Positions 10,204 through 18,012 are shown, counted from the stretch's first letter. The stretch is 64,000 nucleotides of DNA from Sphingobium sp. MI1205 (GCF_001563285.1 NZ_CP005188.1:1493501-1557500), one strand, 5' to 3'. Numbers and translations are program-made. Notes: generated from the sequence alone by a model not told the origin.

Positions 10204-11291
10204 CCATCTACCTCGATTATCAGGCGACGACGCCGCTAGCGCCCGAAGCCTTTGACGCCATGGTCCCACTGCTTCGCGATCAGTTCGCCAATCCCCACAG
10301 CGCTCATAGGCTGGGCCGGGCTGCCGCGGCTCAGGTTGAGCGGGCGCGGGACGAGATCGGCAGAATCTTGCCGGATGGCGGCCGCCTGCTTTTCACATCG
10401 GGCGCGACCGAGGCGCTTAACCTGGCGATCCAGGGTGTTCCGGGCGGGGATGTCGTGACGCTGGCGACCGAGCATGCCGCGGTTCTGGATACGGTCGCAG
10501 CGCTTGAGGCGAAGGGGCGCAAAGTGACCATCCTTCCGGTCGGCGGCGACGGCCTGGTCGATATGGATGCGGCGCAGGCGGCCATCCAGCCGGGCGTCGG
10601 ATTGGTCGCAGCGATGCTGGTCAACAATGAAATCGGCGTGATCCAGCCTGTCGAAAGGCTGGCGGACCTTGCCCATCGCGCGGGCGCGTTGTTCCTGTGC
10701 GACGCGGTGCAGGCTTATGGACGCGTCCAGATCCCTGACAATTGCGACATGGTGGCGATCAGTGCGCACAAGATCCACGGCCCCAAGGGCGTTGGCGCGT
10801 TGTGGTTGCGCGATGGTGTGGCGCTTAATCCTGTCATGCATGGCGGGGGGCAGGAGGGTGGCCTGCGATCGGGCACGCTGTCGCCGGCCCTGTGCGCCGG
10901 GTTTGGCGTTGCCGCACGGCTGATGCGCGAAAGGGGCGAGCAGGACCGTGCCCATGTCGAGGCGCTATGGCGGCGCGCACTCCAACTGTTTGAAGGATGG
11001 ACAATCAATGGCAGCGTGGAGGCGCGCTATCATGGCAATCTGAATATCCGGCAAGAGGGTATGGATGGCGCCCGACTGTTGTCGGATTGCCGCGATGTCG
11101 CTTTTTCGCTGGGTAGTGCTTGCGCTAGTGGCTCCGGGCGGCCTAGCCATGTTCTACGCGCCATCGGACTTTCCGATCGGCAGGCGCGCGGATCGGTGCG
11201 GATCGGTTTTGGCCGGTACACGACACTGGCCGAACTGGAGAGTGCCGCAAAGACAATGAACGAGGCGGCAGCCGTACAAGCGGCGCCGTAG
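10200..11291 (+). CDS. Cysteine desulfurase (NifS/IscS class), second copy
   Basis: A 363-residue NifS-like enzyme with K191 (AISAHKIHGPKG) as PLP lysine and C308 (LGSACASGSGRPSHVLRAIG) as persulfide cysteine. Its start ATG overlaps the stop of the preceding desulfurase (ATGA). A 2Fe-2S ferredoxin gene follows after 18 bp. The arrangement suggests sulfur transfer for Fe-S or tRNA thiolation, with the two proteins possibly forming a heterodimer or serving different acceptors; that is inference from coupling only. Confidence 0.92.
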   Translation: MTIYLDYQATTPLAPEAFDAMVPLLRDQFANPHSAHRLGRAAAAQVERARDEIGRILPDGGRLLFTSGATEALNLAIQGVPGGDVVTLATEHAAVLDTVAALEAKGRKVTILPVGGDGLVDMDAAQAAIQPGVGLVAAMLVNNEIGVIQPVERLADLAHRAGALFLCDAVQAYGRVQIPDNCDMVAISAHKIHGPKGVGALWLRDGVALNPVMHGGGQEGGLRSGTLSPALCAGFGVAARLMRERGEQDRAHVEALWRRALQLFEGWTINGSVEARYHGNLNIRQEGMDGARLLSDCRDVAFSLGSACASGSGRPSHVLRAIGLSDRQARGSVRIGFGRYTTLAELESAAKTMNEAAAVQAAP

Positions 11292-11309
11292 TCAAGGGAA
11301 GTCGCAATC

Positions 11310-11645
11310 ATGATAAGGGTCACGTTCATCAGCGCGGATGGGGAAAACCGCCAGGAGGTCGATGCCGATGTCGGATCGGTATTGCTGGATGTCGCGCAGG
11401 CGGCCGGGCAGCCGCTGGAGGGCACGTGCGAGGGGCAGATGGCATGCTCCACCTGTCATGTCATTGTGGAAGCGCAGGATTTTCCGAGACTGAAGGCCGC
11501 GAGCGAGGCGGAGGAAGACATGCTGGACCTGGCGGCGGCGGCGACGCGGACCAGCCGCCTGTCCTGCCAGATCGTGCTGGATGACAAGCTGGACGGGTTG
11601 ACGGTTCGTATTCCGAGCGAGTCCTGCAATATGCAGGGCATGTGA
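11310..11645 (+). CDS. fdx: 2Fe-2S ferredoxin, adrenodoxin/Isc type
   Basis: A 111-residue ferredoxin of the vertebrate/Isc type. The four cluster cysteines are C40, C46, C49 and C86 (GTCEGQMACSTCHV ... RLSCQIV), and the acidic interaction helix EAEEDMLD is present. Such ferredoxins donate electrons to Fe-S cluster assembly or to P450 systems. Its location immediately after two cysteine desulfurases favours a role in cluster assembly. Its stop codon overlaps the GTG start of the beta-lactamase by 4 bp. Confidence 0.92.
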   Translation: MIRVTFISADGENRQEVDADVGSVLLDVAQAAGQPLEGTCEGQMACSTCHVIVEAQDFPRLKAASEAEEDMLDLAAAATRTSRLSCQIVLDDKLDGLTVRIPSESCNMQGM

Positions 11646-12583
11646 GCATGCGCCTGCGCTTGGTATTGCTGACAGCCGCGTTGACGTTAGGGCTTGGAAA
11701 CGCAGCTCCGCAACAGGATGGCGCGCGCCAGTCGCTGCTGCCGCCACCGCCCCGCTACATGGTGAGCGAGTCGGTGATGAAGGCGATCCGCAATCCCCGG
11801 ACTATCGAAGAGGAAACGGGAGGCCGCCTGGGTATCGCTTTGGTGGACAGCAAGGGCGCTTTGATTTTGGGCTTCAATCGGGATGAGCGCTTCGCGATGT
11901 GCTCGACTTTCAAGGCGCCGCTGGCGGCGGCGGTCCTGATGGGCGCGGATGCGGGGCGATTTGGGCTGGAAGGACAGGTGGCCTTCACCGACAAGGATCT
12001 TCTGGATTATGCGCCCGTGGTAAAGGCGAACCGCAAGCGGGGCCGCCTGTCCATGGAGGAACTGGCGAAAGCTGCGGTCGAGGTCAGCGATAACAGCGCC
12101 GCCAACCTCCTGCTGCCCATGATCGGCGGGCCGGAAGGGCTGACAGCATTCGTGCGGGCGCATGGTGATACGGTAACGCGGCTTGATCGCGTGGAACCCG
12201 CGCTGAACGAAAATGCGCAGGGCGATCCGCGCGACACGACGAGTCCCGCAGCGATGGCTGGACTGATAGGGCGATTGTTGTTTCGCGACATGCAGGCCGA
12301 AAGCGCAACCCGGCTGACAAGCTGGCTGAATGCCAGCAAGACAGGCGACAAGAGGATAAAAGCGGGCCTGCCGCCGGGATGGACTTCGGGCGGAAAGACG
12401 GGAAGTTGCGGCACCGCCTTCAACGACGTTGCGCTGGTAGAGGCGCCTTCGGGCGAGCGTTATATCCTGGCCATCTATCTCGACCGCCCAACCGTTGACG
12501 CCAAGGCGGCGGATGCGGCAATTGCCGAAGCAGCACGCGCGGCTCTCGATTTCGTTGGAAAGGCGCAGCCGACGGGGCTTTAG
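11642..12583 (+). CDS. Class A beta-lactamase with Cys69/Cys238-type pair
   Basis: A 313-residue serine beta-lactamase, exported via a signal peptide (MRLRLVLLTAALTLGLGNAA). All class A motifs are present: S88-T-F-K91 (Ambler S70xxK), SDN at 149-151, E185-P-A-L-N189 (E166/N170) and KTG at 252-254. A cysteine precedes the catalytic serine (MCSTFK, Ambler 69) and another follows KTG-S (C256, Ambler 238). That pair forms the disulfide typical of KPC, NMC-A, SME and GES type enzymes. The GTG start overlaps the ferredoxin stop; an ATG at 11648 is an alternative. About 30 residues of proline-rich linker separate the signal peptide from the domain. Substrate range is not predictable from this alone. 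Confidence 0.93.
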   Translation: MSMRLRLVLLTAALTLGLGNAAPQQDGARQSLLPPPPRYMVSESVMKAIRNPRTIEEETGGRLGIALVDSKGALILGFNRDERFAMCSTFKAPLAAAVLMGADAGRFGLEGQVAFTDKDLLDYAPVVKANRKRGRLSMEELAKAAVEVSDNSAANLLLPMIGGPEGLTAFVRAHGDTVTRLDRVEPALNENAQGDPRDTTSPAAMAGLIGRLLFRDMQAESATRLTSWLNASKTGDKRIKAGLPPGWTSGGKTGSCGTAFNDVALVEAPSGERYILAIYLDRPTVDAKAADAAIAEAARAALDFVGKAQPTGL

Positions 12584-12628
12584 TGACCCGCCTCTTGCCA
12601 TCGGCGCAGCCTTTCGCCATATGCCGCG

Positions 12629-12723
12629 CCGGGAGTCGGGCGGACGTGGTCGTCGCCAACCTGGTCAGGTCCTGACGGAAGCAGCCACAACGATTTCGCC
12701 GCGGGTCGTTCCGGCTCCCACCC
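12629..12723 (+). ncRNA. ffs: Signal recognition particle RNA, small (4.5S) bacterial type
   Basis: The SRP core is clear: GGTCAGGTCCTGACGGAAGC with the following AGCC is the conserved Ffh-binding asymmetric loop and tetraloop region (12663-12685). The ends pair as GGGAGTCGG (12631-12639) with CCGGCTCCC (12711-12719). Length of about 95 nt fits the small bacterial SRP RNA that binds Ffh. Its position just upstream of dnaX is the usual one in alphaproteobacteria. Exact ends are approximate. A short open frame across this stretch is not a gene. Confidence 0.93.
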
Positions 12724-12776
12724 TTATTCGGCTTTCCGGCTTCGACAGCCGCTCCTCAAGCCGCTAGATTGTTTCC

Positions 12777-14384
12777 ATGTCCGATTCACCTCAACCCTAT
12801 CGCGTTCTCGCGCGCAAATACCGGCCGCGCAATTTTCGCGAATTGATCGGGCAGGACGCCATGGTCCAGACGCTTGGCAACGCCATTCGGCGCGGCAGAC
12901 TGGCGCATGCTTTCCTGATGACCGGGGTGCGCGGGGTCGGCAAGACATCCACCGCCCGCCTGATCGCAAAGGCTTTGAACTGCATCGGCGAGGATGGCCA
13001 GGGTGGCCCCACCATTGATCCTTGCGGTATTTGCGAACCGTGCCGTGCGATCGCGGAAGGCCGCCATATCGACGTTGTGGAAATGGACGCCGCCAGCCAC
13101 ACCGGCGTCGACGATGTCCGGGAGATCATCGAGGCGGTGCGCTATGCGGCCGTGTCCGCCCGTTACAAGATCTACATCATCGATGAAGTGCACATGCTGT
13201 CGAAGAATGCGTTCAACGCGCTTCTCAAGACACTGGAAGAGCCGCCAGCGCATGTGAAATTCCTGTTTGCCACGACCGAGGTGAACAAGGTGCCGGTAAC
13301 GGTGCTTTCCCGCTGCCAGCGCTTCGATCTTCGCCGTATTCCCGCCGAACTGCTGGCGGCCCATTTCGCCCATGTCGTCGATGCCGAGCAAGTGGCGGCC
13401 GAAGAGGACGCTCTGGCGCTGATCGCGCAGGCGGCCGAAGGATCGGCCCGTGACGGGCTCTCCATCCTCGATCAGGCCATCGCCCATGCGGAAATGGGCG
13501 AGGGGGCTCCGATGGTCACCGCCGCCCAGGTACGGGAAATGCTGGGCCTGTCGGACCGGGGCGCTGTTCGTCGCCTGCTGGGCCTGTTGCTGGAGGGCGA
13601 TACGGCGGCGCTGTTGGGCGCGGTTCGTGAGCAATATGCGCTGGGCGTCGAACCGCTGGCGCTGATGCGCGGCTTGCTGGAGCTGGTTCACGCGGTAACC
13701 CTGGTGAAGGCTGGGCGCGACATCGCTAATCCGGGGCAGTCGGCCGAGGAGCGTGAGGCGCTGGCTGAATGGGCTTCCGAAATGGGTTTCGCGCCGCTTC
13801 ATCGCCTGTGGCAACTACTGCTCAAGGGGCATGAGGAAGTGGCGAGCGCCGCTTTCCCCATTGAAGCCTGCGAGATGGCGCTGCTGAGGGTCATGCACGC
13901 GGCGTCCATGCCGGATCCCGGCGAGATTGCGCGACTGCTGCGCCAAGGTGGCTCTGATGCGATCCCCAGCAAAACGACGACGCCGACATCGTCTTCCTCC
14001 GGCACTACATCGCTTCCCAAGGATGTGAAGGCCGTGGTCGACCTTTTATGGGAACAAAAAAAGGGTCGGCTCGCTGACTTCCTGCATGACTGCGTGCGAG
14101 TCGTCCGTTTCGATCCGCCCGAAATTGAATTGCAGTTTACACAGGATTGGAGCGAGGGCGACTTCTGCCGAACCCTGGGCATGGAGTTGCAGAAGGCGAC
14201 GGGCTCTACCTGGCAGGTCAGGCGTAGCGAAGGGAGCGCCGCGCCCACTTTGCTAGAGCAGCAGCAGGAAAGCCAGGCGCGCGAACGCGCCGAGATATTC
14301 GATACCCCGGTGGTGAAGGCCGTGCTTGCGGCTTTTCCCGAAGCCGATCTCGATCGGACCGAACCATGGAGCGCAGAGCGATGA
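12777..14384 (+). CDS. dnaX: DNA polymerase III subunits tau and gamma
   Basis: A 535-residue clamp-loader ATPase. Visible are the AAA+ Walker A (GVRGVGKTSTARLIAKAL), a four-cysteine zinc module in the following 30 residues (CIGEDGQGG...DPCGICEPC), Walker B (IYIIDEVHML), and the SRC arginine-finger motif (VLSRCQRFDLRR). Domain III follows, then a tau-specific C-terminal part that would contact the polymerase alpha subunit. At codons 427-429 the in-frame heptamer A AAA AAG precedes a long hairpin; a -1 shift there gives a 433-residue gamma-like product (see the separate feature). The gene lies between ffs and ybaB and overlaps ybaB by 4 bp. Confidence 0.97.
   Translation: MSDSPQPYRVLARKYRPRNFRELIGQDAMVQTLGNAIRRGRLAHAFLMTGVRGVGKTSTARLIAKALNCIGEDGQGGPTIDPCGICEPCRAIAEGRHIDVVEMDAASHTGVDDVREIIEAVRYAAVSARYKIYIIDEVHMLSKNAFNALLKTLEEPPAHVKFLFATTEVNKVPVTVLSRCQRFDLRRIPAELLAAHFAHVVDAEQVAAEEDALALIAQAAEGSARDGLSILDQAIAHAEMGEGAPMVTAAQVREMLGLSDRGAVRRLLGLLLEGDTAALLGAVREQYALGVEPLALMRGLLELVHAVTLVKAGRDIANPGQSAEEREALAEWASEMGFAPLHRLWQLLLKGHEEVASAAFPIEACEMALLRVMHAASMPDPGEIARLLRQGGSDAIPSKTTTPTSSSSGTTSLPKDVKAVVDLLWEQKKGRLADFLHDCVRVVRFDPPEIELQFTQDWSEGDFCRTLGMELQKATGSTWQVRRSEGSAAPTLLEQQQESQARERAEIFDTPVVKAVLAAFPEADLDRTEPWSAER
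14057..14106 (+). promoter_or_regulatory. Candidate programmed -1 frameshift signal in dnaX
   Basis: The slippery heptamer A AAA AAG (14057-14063) is in the zero frame (CAA AAA AAG). A shift of -1 then reads GGG TCG GCT CGC TGA, stopping at 14077, so the product is 433 residues. Immediately downstream GGTCGGCTCGC (14064-14074) pairs with GCGAGTCGTCC (14096-14106), ten pairs and one mismatch around a 21-nt loop. The heptamer is the same as that used in E. coli dnaX, where gamma is 431 residues. I see no strong Shine-Dalgarno-like stimulator upstream, and the hairpin starts closer than usual. Confidence 0.6.
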
Positions 14385-14704
14385 AAGATTTGAACGAGAT
14401 ATTGAACATGGCCAGCAAGGTGCAGGAGGAACTGCAGCGGGCGCAGGATAATCTCGACAAGATCGAAATTGAGGGCGCTGCTGGCGGCGGCCTGGTCAGG
14501 GTTCGGGCCTCGGCCAAGGGTCGGATCGTAAGCGTGTCGATCGACGACAGCCTGCTGGTTCCATCGGAAAAGCAGATGCTGGAAGATCTCGTCGCCGCCG
14601 CCTTTAACGATGCACGCAAGAAGGCGGACGAAGCAAGTTCGGAAGAAATGTCGAAGATGACCAGCGGTCTTTCCCTGCCGCCCGGTTTTAAGCTGCCCTT
14701 CTGA
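14381..14704 (+). CDS. ybaB: YbaB/EbfC-family nucleoid-associated protein
   Basis: A 107-residue protein with the family's N-terminal coiled-coil helix (MKDLNEILNMASKVQEELQR), the central strands (AAGGGLVRVRASAKGRIVSVSID) and the C-terminal helix rich in Asp/Lys, ending in a proline-glycine tail (SLPPGFKLPF). These small dimers bind DNA and are found beside dnaX and recR across bacteria. The start overlaps the dnaX stop as ATGA, so translation is probably coupled. Confidence 0.93.
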   Translation: MKDLNEILNMASKVQEELQRAQDNLDKIEIEGAAGGGLVRVRASAKGRIVSVSIDDSLLVPSEKQMLEDLVAAAFNDARKKADEASSEEMSKMTSGLSLPPGFKLPF

Positions 14705-14754
14705 TCGTCGGTGGCGATAACGGGTCGTTCATCCCCGCTTTATTAGGATGACGC

Positions 14755-14784
14755 GATTGAATGACGTGATGATTGTCCCCATAA
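14755..14784 (+). promoter_or_regulatory. Sigma-32-type heat-shock promoter of lon
   Basis: GATTGAA (14755-14761) resembles the sigma-32 -35 element CTTGAA, and CCCCATAA (14777-14784) matches the -10 element CCCCATnT, with a 15-nt spacer. It lies about 50 nt before the lon start codon, consistent with lon being a heat-shock gene. Confidence 0.65.
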
Positions 14785-14835
14785 AGCGATGAACCGCACG
14801 GCTAAGCCAAGATGGGGCGGCCTCCCGGAGATTGA

Positions 14836-17232
14836 ATGACTACGCAATATCCTCTTCTTCCGTTGCGCGACATCGTGGTGTTTCCGCAGATGATCGTCCC
14901 CCTTTTCGTCGGCCGCGACAAGAGCGTTGCTGCGCTGGAATCCGCGATGGAAGGGGACAAGGAAATCTTTTTGGTGTCGCAGCTTGATCCGGCTGAAGAC
15001 GATCCGGCCCGAGACTCGCTGTATGATACTGGCGTAATCGCAATCGTGCTGCAGCTTTTGAAGCTGCCCGACGGGACGGTTCGCGTGCTGGTGGAAGGCA
15101 AGCACCGGGCGCAGCTGCAGTCGATCAGCAGCGCGGACAATCACATGGTTGCTTCGGTCGATCCGATCGATGAAATCGTGGCGGAAGGCCCGGAAGCGGC
15201 GGCGCTCATGCGATCTGTGGCCGAGCAGTTCGAGAATTATGCCAAGCTCAACAAGAAGCTGCCCGCCGAAACGCCGGTACAACTGCGCGAGATTGAGGAT
15301 GCCGGTCGGTTAGCCGATGCCGTCGCGGCCAACATCAATGTGAAGGTCGCAGACAAGCAATCGCTGCTGGTCGAGGCCGACCCCGTGAAGCGCCTGGAGA
15401 TGGTTTTCGCCTTCATGGAGGGCGAGCTGGGCGTGCTTCAGGTCGAAAAGAAGATCCGTGGTCGCGTGAAGCGCCAGATGGAAAAGACCCAGCGGGAATA
15501 TTATCTCAATGAGCAGTTGAAGGCCATTCAGCGCGAACTGGGCAACAGCGACGGTGAGGAAGGCGATGAGCTGGCCGAATTGGCCGAGAAGATCGCCAAG
15601 ACCAAGCTGAGCAAGGAGGCCCGCGCCAAGGCTAATGCCGAGTTCAAGAAGCTAAAAGGCATGCAGCCGATGTCGGCTGAGGCCACGGTGGTCCGCAACT
15701 ATCTCGATGTGCTTCTGGGCCTGCCCTGGGGCAAGCGAGGCAAGGTCAAGAACGATTTGGTGCGTGCGCAGGCGATCCTGGATGAGGATCATTTTGCGCT
15801 TGAGAAGGTCAAGGACCGGATCGTGGAGTATCTCGCGGTTCAGGCGCGCACCAACAAGCTCAAGGGGCCGATCCTGTGCCTTGTTGGGCCTCCGGGCGTT
15901 GGCAAGACATCGCTGGGCCGTTCGATCGCCAAGGCTACGGGCCGTGAATTCGTGCGCCAGTCGCTAGGCGGCGTTCGCGATGAAGCGGAGATTCGGGGGC
16001 ATCGTCGCACCTATATCGGTTCGCTGCCCGGCAAGATCGTCACCAACCTCAAGAAGGCGGGAACAATGAACCCGCTCTTCCTGCTCGATGAGATCGACAA
16101 GCTGGGTCAGGACTTCCGCGGTGATCCGGCCTCGGCATTGCTGGAGGTGCTGGACCCTGAACAGAACAGCAAGTTCCAGGACCATTATCTGGAGATCGAC
16201 GTCGATCTTTCAGACGTGATGTTCGTCACCACGGCGAACTCCCTGAACCTTCCACAACCGTTGCTGGATCGCATGGAGATCATCCGGCTTGAAGGCTATA
16301 CCGAGGACGAGAAGGTTGAAATCGCCCAGCGCCACCTGCTGCCCAAGCAGATCGACGCTCACGGCCTGAAGGAAGGCGAACTGGACGTCACGGAAGCCGC
16401 TGTCCGCGATCTGATCCGCCATTATACGCGCGAGGCGGGCGTGCGTACGCTGGAGCGCGAACTGGCGCGCCTGGCGCGCAAGGCGCTGCGGAAAATCCTG
16501 GAAGGGGCCTACGAAAAGGTCACGATTACGCCTGAAAATCTGTCCGATTATGCTGGAGTCCGGAAATTCCGGCATGGCGTTGGTGAAGAGGAAAACCAGA
16601 TCGGCGCCGTCACCGGACTTGCATGGACGGAGGTCGGTGGTGAGCTGCTGACGATCGAAGCTGTGACCGTACCCGGAAAGGGGGCGATACGGACCACCGG
16701 CAAGCTTGGCGAAGTGATGACCGAATCGGTGCAGGCGGCCTTTTCCTATGTGAAGGCGCGTTCGCCAGGTTACGGCATCAAGCCAAGCATTTTCACGCGC
16801 AAGGACATCCACATCCACCTTCCCGAAGGCGCAGTGCCCAAGGATGGCCCGTCCGCTGGCATTGGCATGGTCACGACCATCGTGTCGACGCTGACCGGCA
16901 TCCCCGTCCACAAGGATGTGGCGATGACTGGTGAGGTGACGTTGCGAGGCCGGGTGCTGCCGATTGGCGGCCTGAAGGAGAAGTTGCTTGCGGCCCTGCG
17001 TGGCGGCATCAAAACGGTGTTGATCCCGGCGGAAAATGAGAAGGATCTGGCGGAAATACCCGCCAATATCCTCGAGGGCCTGGAAATTGTGCCGGTTTCC
17101 CACGTGGACGAGGTGCTTGCCAGGGCGCTTGTTTCTCTTCCCGAAGCGATTGCCTGGACCGAAGAGGACGACCTTGCCGCCCAGCCTAGCCCCGGACAGG
17201 GAAGGGATGGGGACGCGACGCTGCGCCACTGA
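14836..17232 (+). CDS. lon: ATP-dependent Lon protease
   Basis: A 798-residue LonA serine protease that degrades misfolded and regulatory proteins in the cytosol. Domains run in order: N-terminal substrate domain (about 1-200), coiled-coil stretch (200-300), AAA+ module with Walker A GPPGVGKTSLG and Walker B FLLDEIDKLG, and a C-terminal protease domain. The Ser-Lys dyad is S673 (PKDGPSAGIGM) and K716 (GGLKEKLLAAL). Length matches the E. coli enzyme (784) with a short C-terminal tail. A sigma-32-like promoter precedes it and hup follows, the standard lon-hup order. Confidence 0.98.
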   Translation: MTTQYPLLPLRDIVVFPQMIVPLFVGRDKSVAALESAMEGDKEIFLVSQLDPAEDDPARDSLYDTGVIAIVLQLLKLPDGTVRVLVEGKHRAQLQSISSADNHMVASVDPIDEIVAEGPEAAALMRSVAEQFENYAKLNKKLPAETPVQLREIEDAGRLADAVAANINVKVADKQSLLVEADPVKRLEMVFAFMEGELGVLQVEKKIRGRVKRQMEKTQREYYLNEQLKAIQRELGNSDGEEGDELAELAEKIAKTKLSKEARAKANAEFKKLKGMQPMSAEATVVRNYLDVLLGLPWGKRGKVKNDLVRAQAILDEDHFALEKVKDRIVEYLAVQARTNKLKGPILCLVGPPGVGKTSLGRSIAKATGREFVRQSLGGVRDEAEIRGHRRTYIGSLPGKIVTNLKKAGTMNPLFLLDEIDKLGQDFRGDPASALLEVLDPEQNSKFQDHYLEIDVDLSDVMFVTTANSLNLPQPLLDRMEIIRLEGYTEDEKVEIAQRHLLPKQIDAHGLKEGELDVTEAAVRDLIRHYTREAGVRTLERELARLARKALRKILEGAYEKVTITPENLSDYAGVRKFRHGVGEEENQIGAVTGLAWTEVGGELLTIEAVTVPGKGAIRTTGKLGEVMTESVQAAFSYVKARSPGYGIKPSIFTRKDIHIHLPEGAVPKDGPSAGIGMVTTIVSTLTGIPVHKDVAMTGEVTLRGRVLPIGGLKEKLLAALRGGIKTVLIPAENEKDLAEIPANILEGLEIVPVSHVDEVLARALVSLPEAIAWTEEDDLAAQPSPGQGRDGDATLRH

Positions 17233-17324
17233 CAGGGGATCTGGCGGCGATTAACGCCATTTGCGGTGACGTGGTCCCATATCGGGAAAATCTCATCGAT
17301 AGCGGCGGCTTCGTCGCTTTCCCT

Positions 17325-17353
17325 TTGACAGTCGTCTGAAGCTACGCCTTATT
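17325..17353 (+). promoter_or_regulatory. Probable sigma-70 promoter of hup
   Basis: TTGACA (17325-17330) and CTTATT (17348-17353) are spaced by 17 nt, about 60 nt before the hup start. The -35 hexamer is perfect and the -10 is moderate. Confidence 0.55.
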
Positions 17354-17412
17354 GCGCCGCCTATACCGCGATTCCTTAGGTATTCACAGAGCTAGAAGGG
17401 GGTTCCAAAGGT

Positions 17413-17685
17413 ATGAACAAGCAGGATTTGATCAGTGCTGTTGCTGAAAGCAGCGGCCTTAGCAAGAGCGACGCCAGCAAGGCCGTTGAAGGTGTGTTTG
17501 ATGCGATTTCCGCATCGCTGAAGAAGGGCGATGAAGTCCGCCTGGTTGGCTTTGGCACTTTCTCGGTCTCCCAGCGCAAGGCGTCTACCGGCCGCAATCC
17601 GCGTACGGGCGAAACGATGACGATCAAGGCTTCCACTCAGCCAAAGTTCAAGGCGGGCAAGGGCCTCAAGGATTCAGTGAACTAA
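17413..17685 (+). CDS. hupB: DNA-binding protein HU
   Basis: A 90-residue histone-like HU protein that bends and compacts DNA. The dimerisation helices occupy residues 1-45, and the DNA-binding arm carries the signature [21 protein letters not shown] followed by a lysine-rich C-terminus. Compared with the IHF subunit elsewhere in the window it lacks the IHF-type extension and is the classical HU beta type. It sits downstream of lon with its own promoter. A hairpin without T-tract (GCGCCA-GTT-TGGCGC) lies about 13 nt after its stop codon. Confidence 0.96.
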   Translation: MNKQDLISAVAESSGLSKSDASKAVEGVFDAISASLKKGDEVRLVGFGTFSVSQRKASTGRNPRTGETMTIKASTQPKFKAGKGLKDSVN

Positions 17686-17811
17686 AAGAGGCGTTGCGCC
17701 AGTTTGGCGCGATGACCCATAATGATCGCCAAAAAATGGTGATCAGATAATTTTAGGAGAGTAGTGCGACGGTAGGGCAGTGCCCGGCCGCTGCAGCATG
17801 TCGAAACGGAA

Positions 17812-17850
17812 AGAAGGGCGTGGACGAAGGGTCTGCGCCCTTTTTGTTTT
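17812..17850 (+). terminator. Strong intrinsic terminator between hup and tRNA-His
   Basis: AAGGGCG (17814-17820) pairs with CGCCCTT (17836-17842) and runs into a T-rich stretch (TTTTTGTTTTT). It is about 130 nt after hup, so it may end the hup transcript or a short unannotated RNA that starts in 17720-17780. Confidence 0.8.
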
Positions 17851-17934
17851 TCGGCCGGGGCACGAAATTGTCGGCTTGACGACTTTCAAATGGCCGCATA
17901 TGTGCCGCTTCTCTCCTGGGCCAAGCGGCCCTGT

Positions 17935-18012
17935 GGCGATCGTAGCTCAGTTGGTTAGAGCGCCGGTTTGTGGTACCGGAGGTCGCGGGTTCGGATCCCG
18001 TCGATCGCCCCA
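17935..18012 (+). tRNA. tRNA-His (GTG anticodon)
   Basis: Full cloverleaf with anticodon loop TTGTGGT. The acceptor stem is GCGATCG with CGATCGC, the extra G-1 characteristic of histidine tRNA is encoded at 17935 opposite C73 (18009), and CCA is encoded (18010-18012). The T-loop reads TTCGGAT, so position 58 is G rather than the nearly universal A. The D arm and variable loop are ordinary. Confidence 0.95.

Noticed and set aside
12495..12767. A short plus-strand open frame overlapping the end of bla
   Set aside because: It runs through the SRP RNA, whose conserved core and closing stem explain this stretch.
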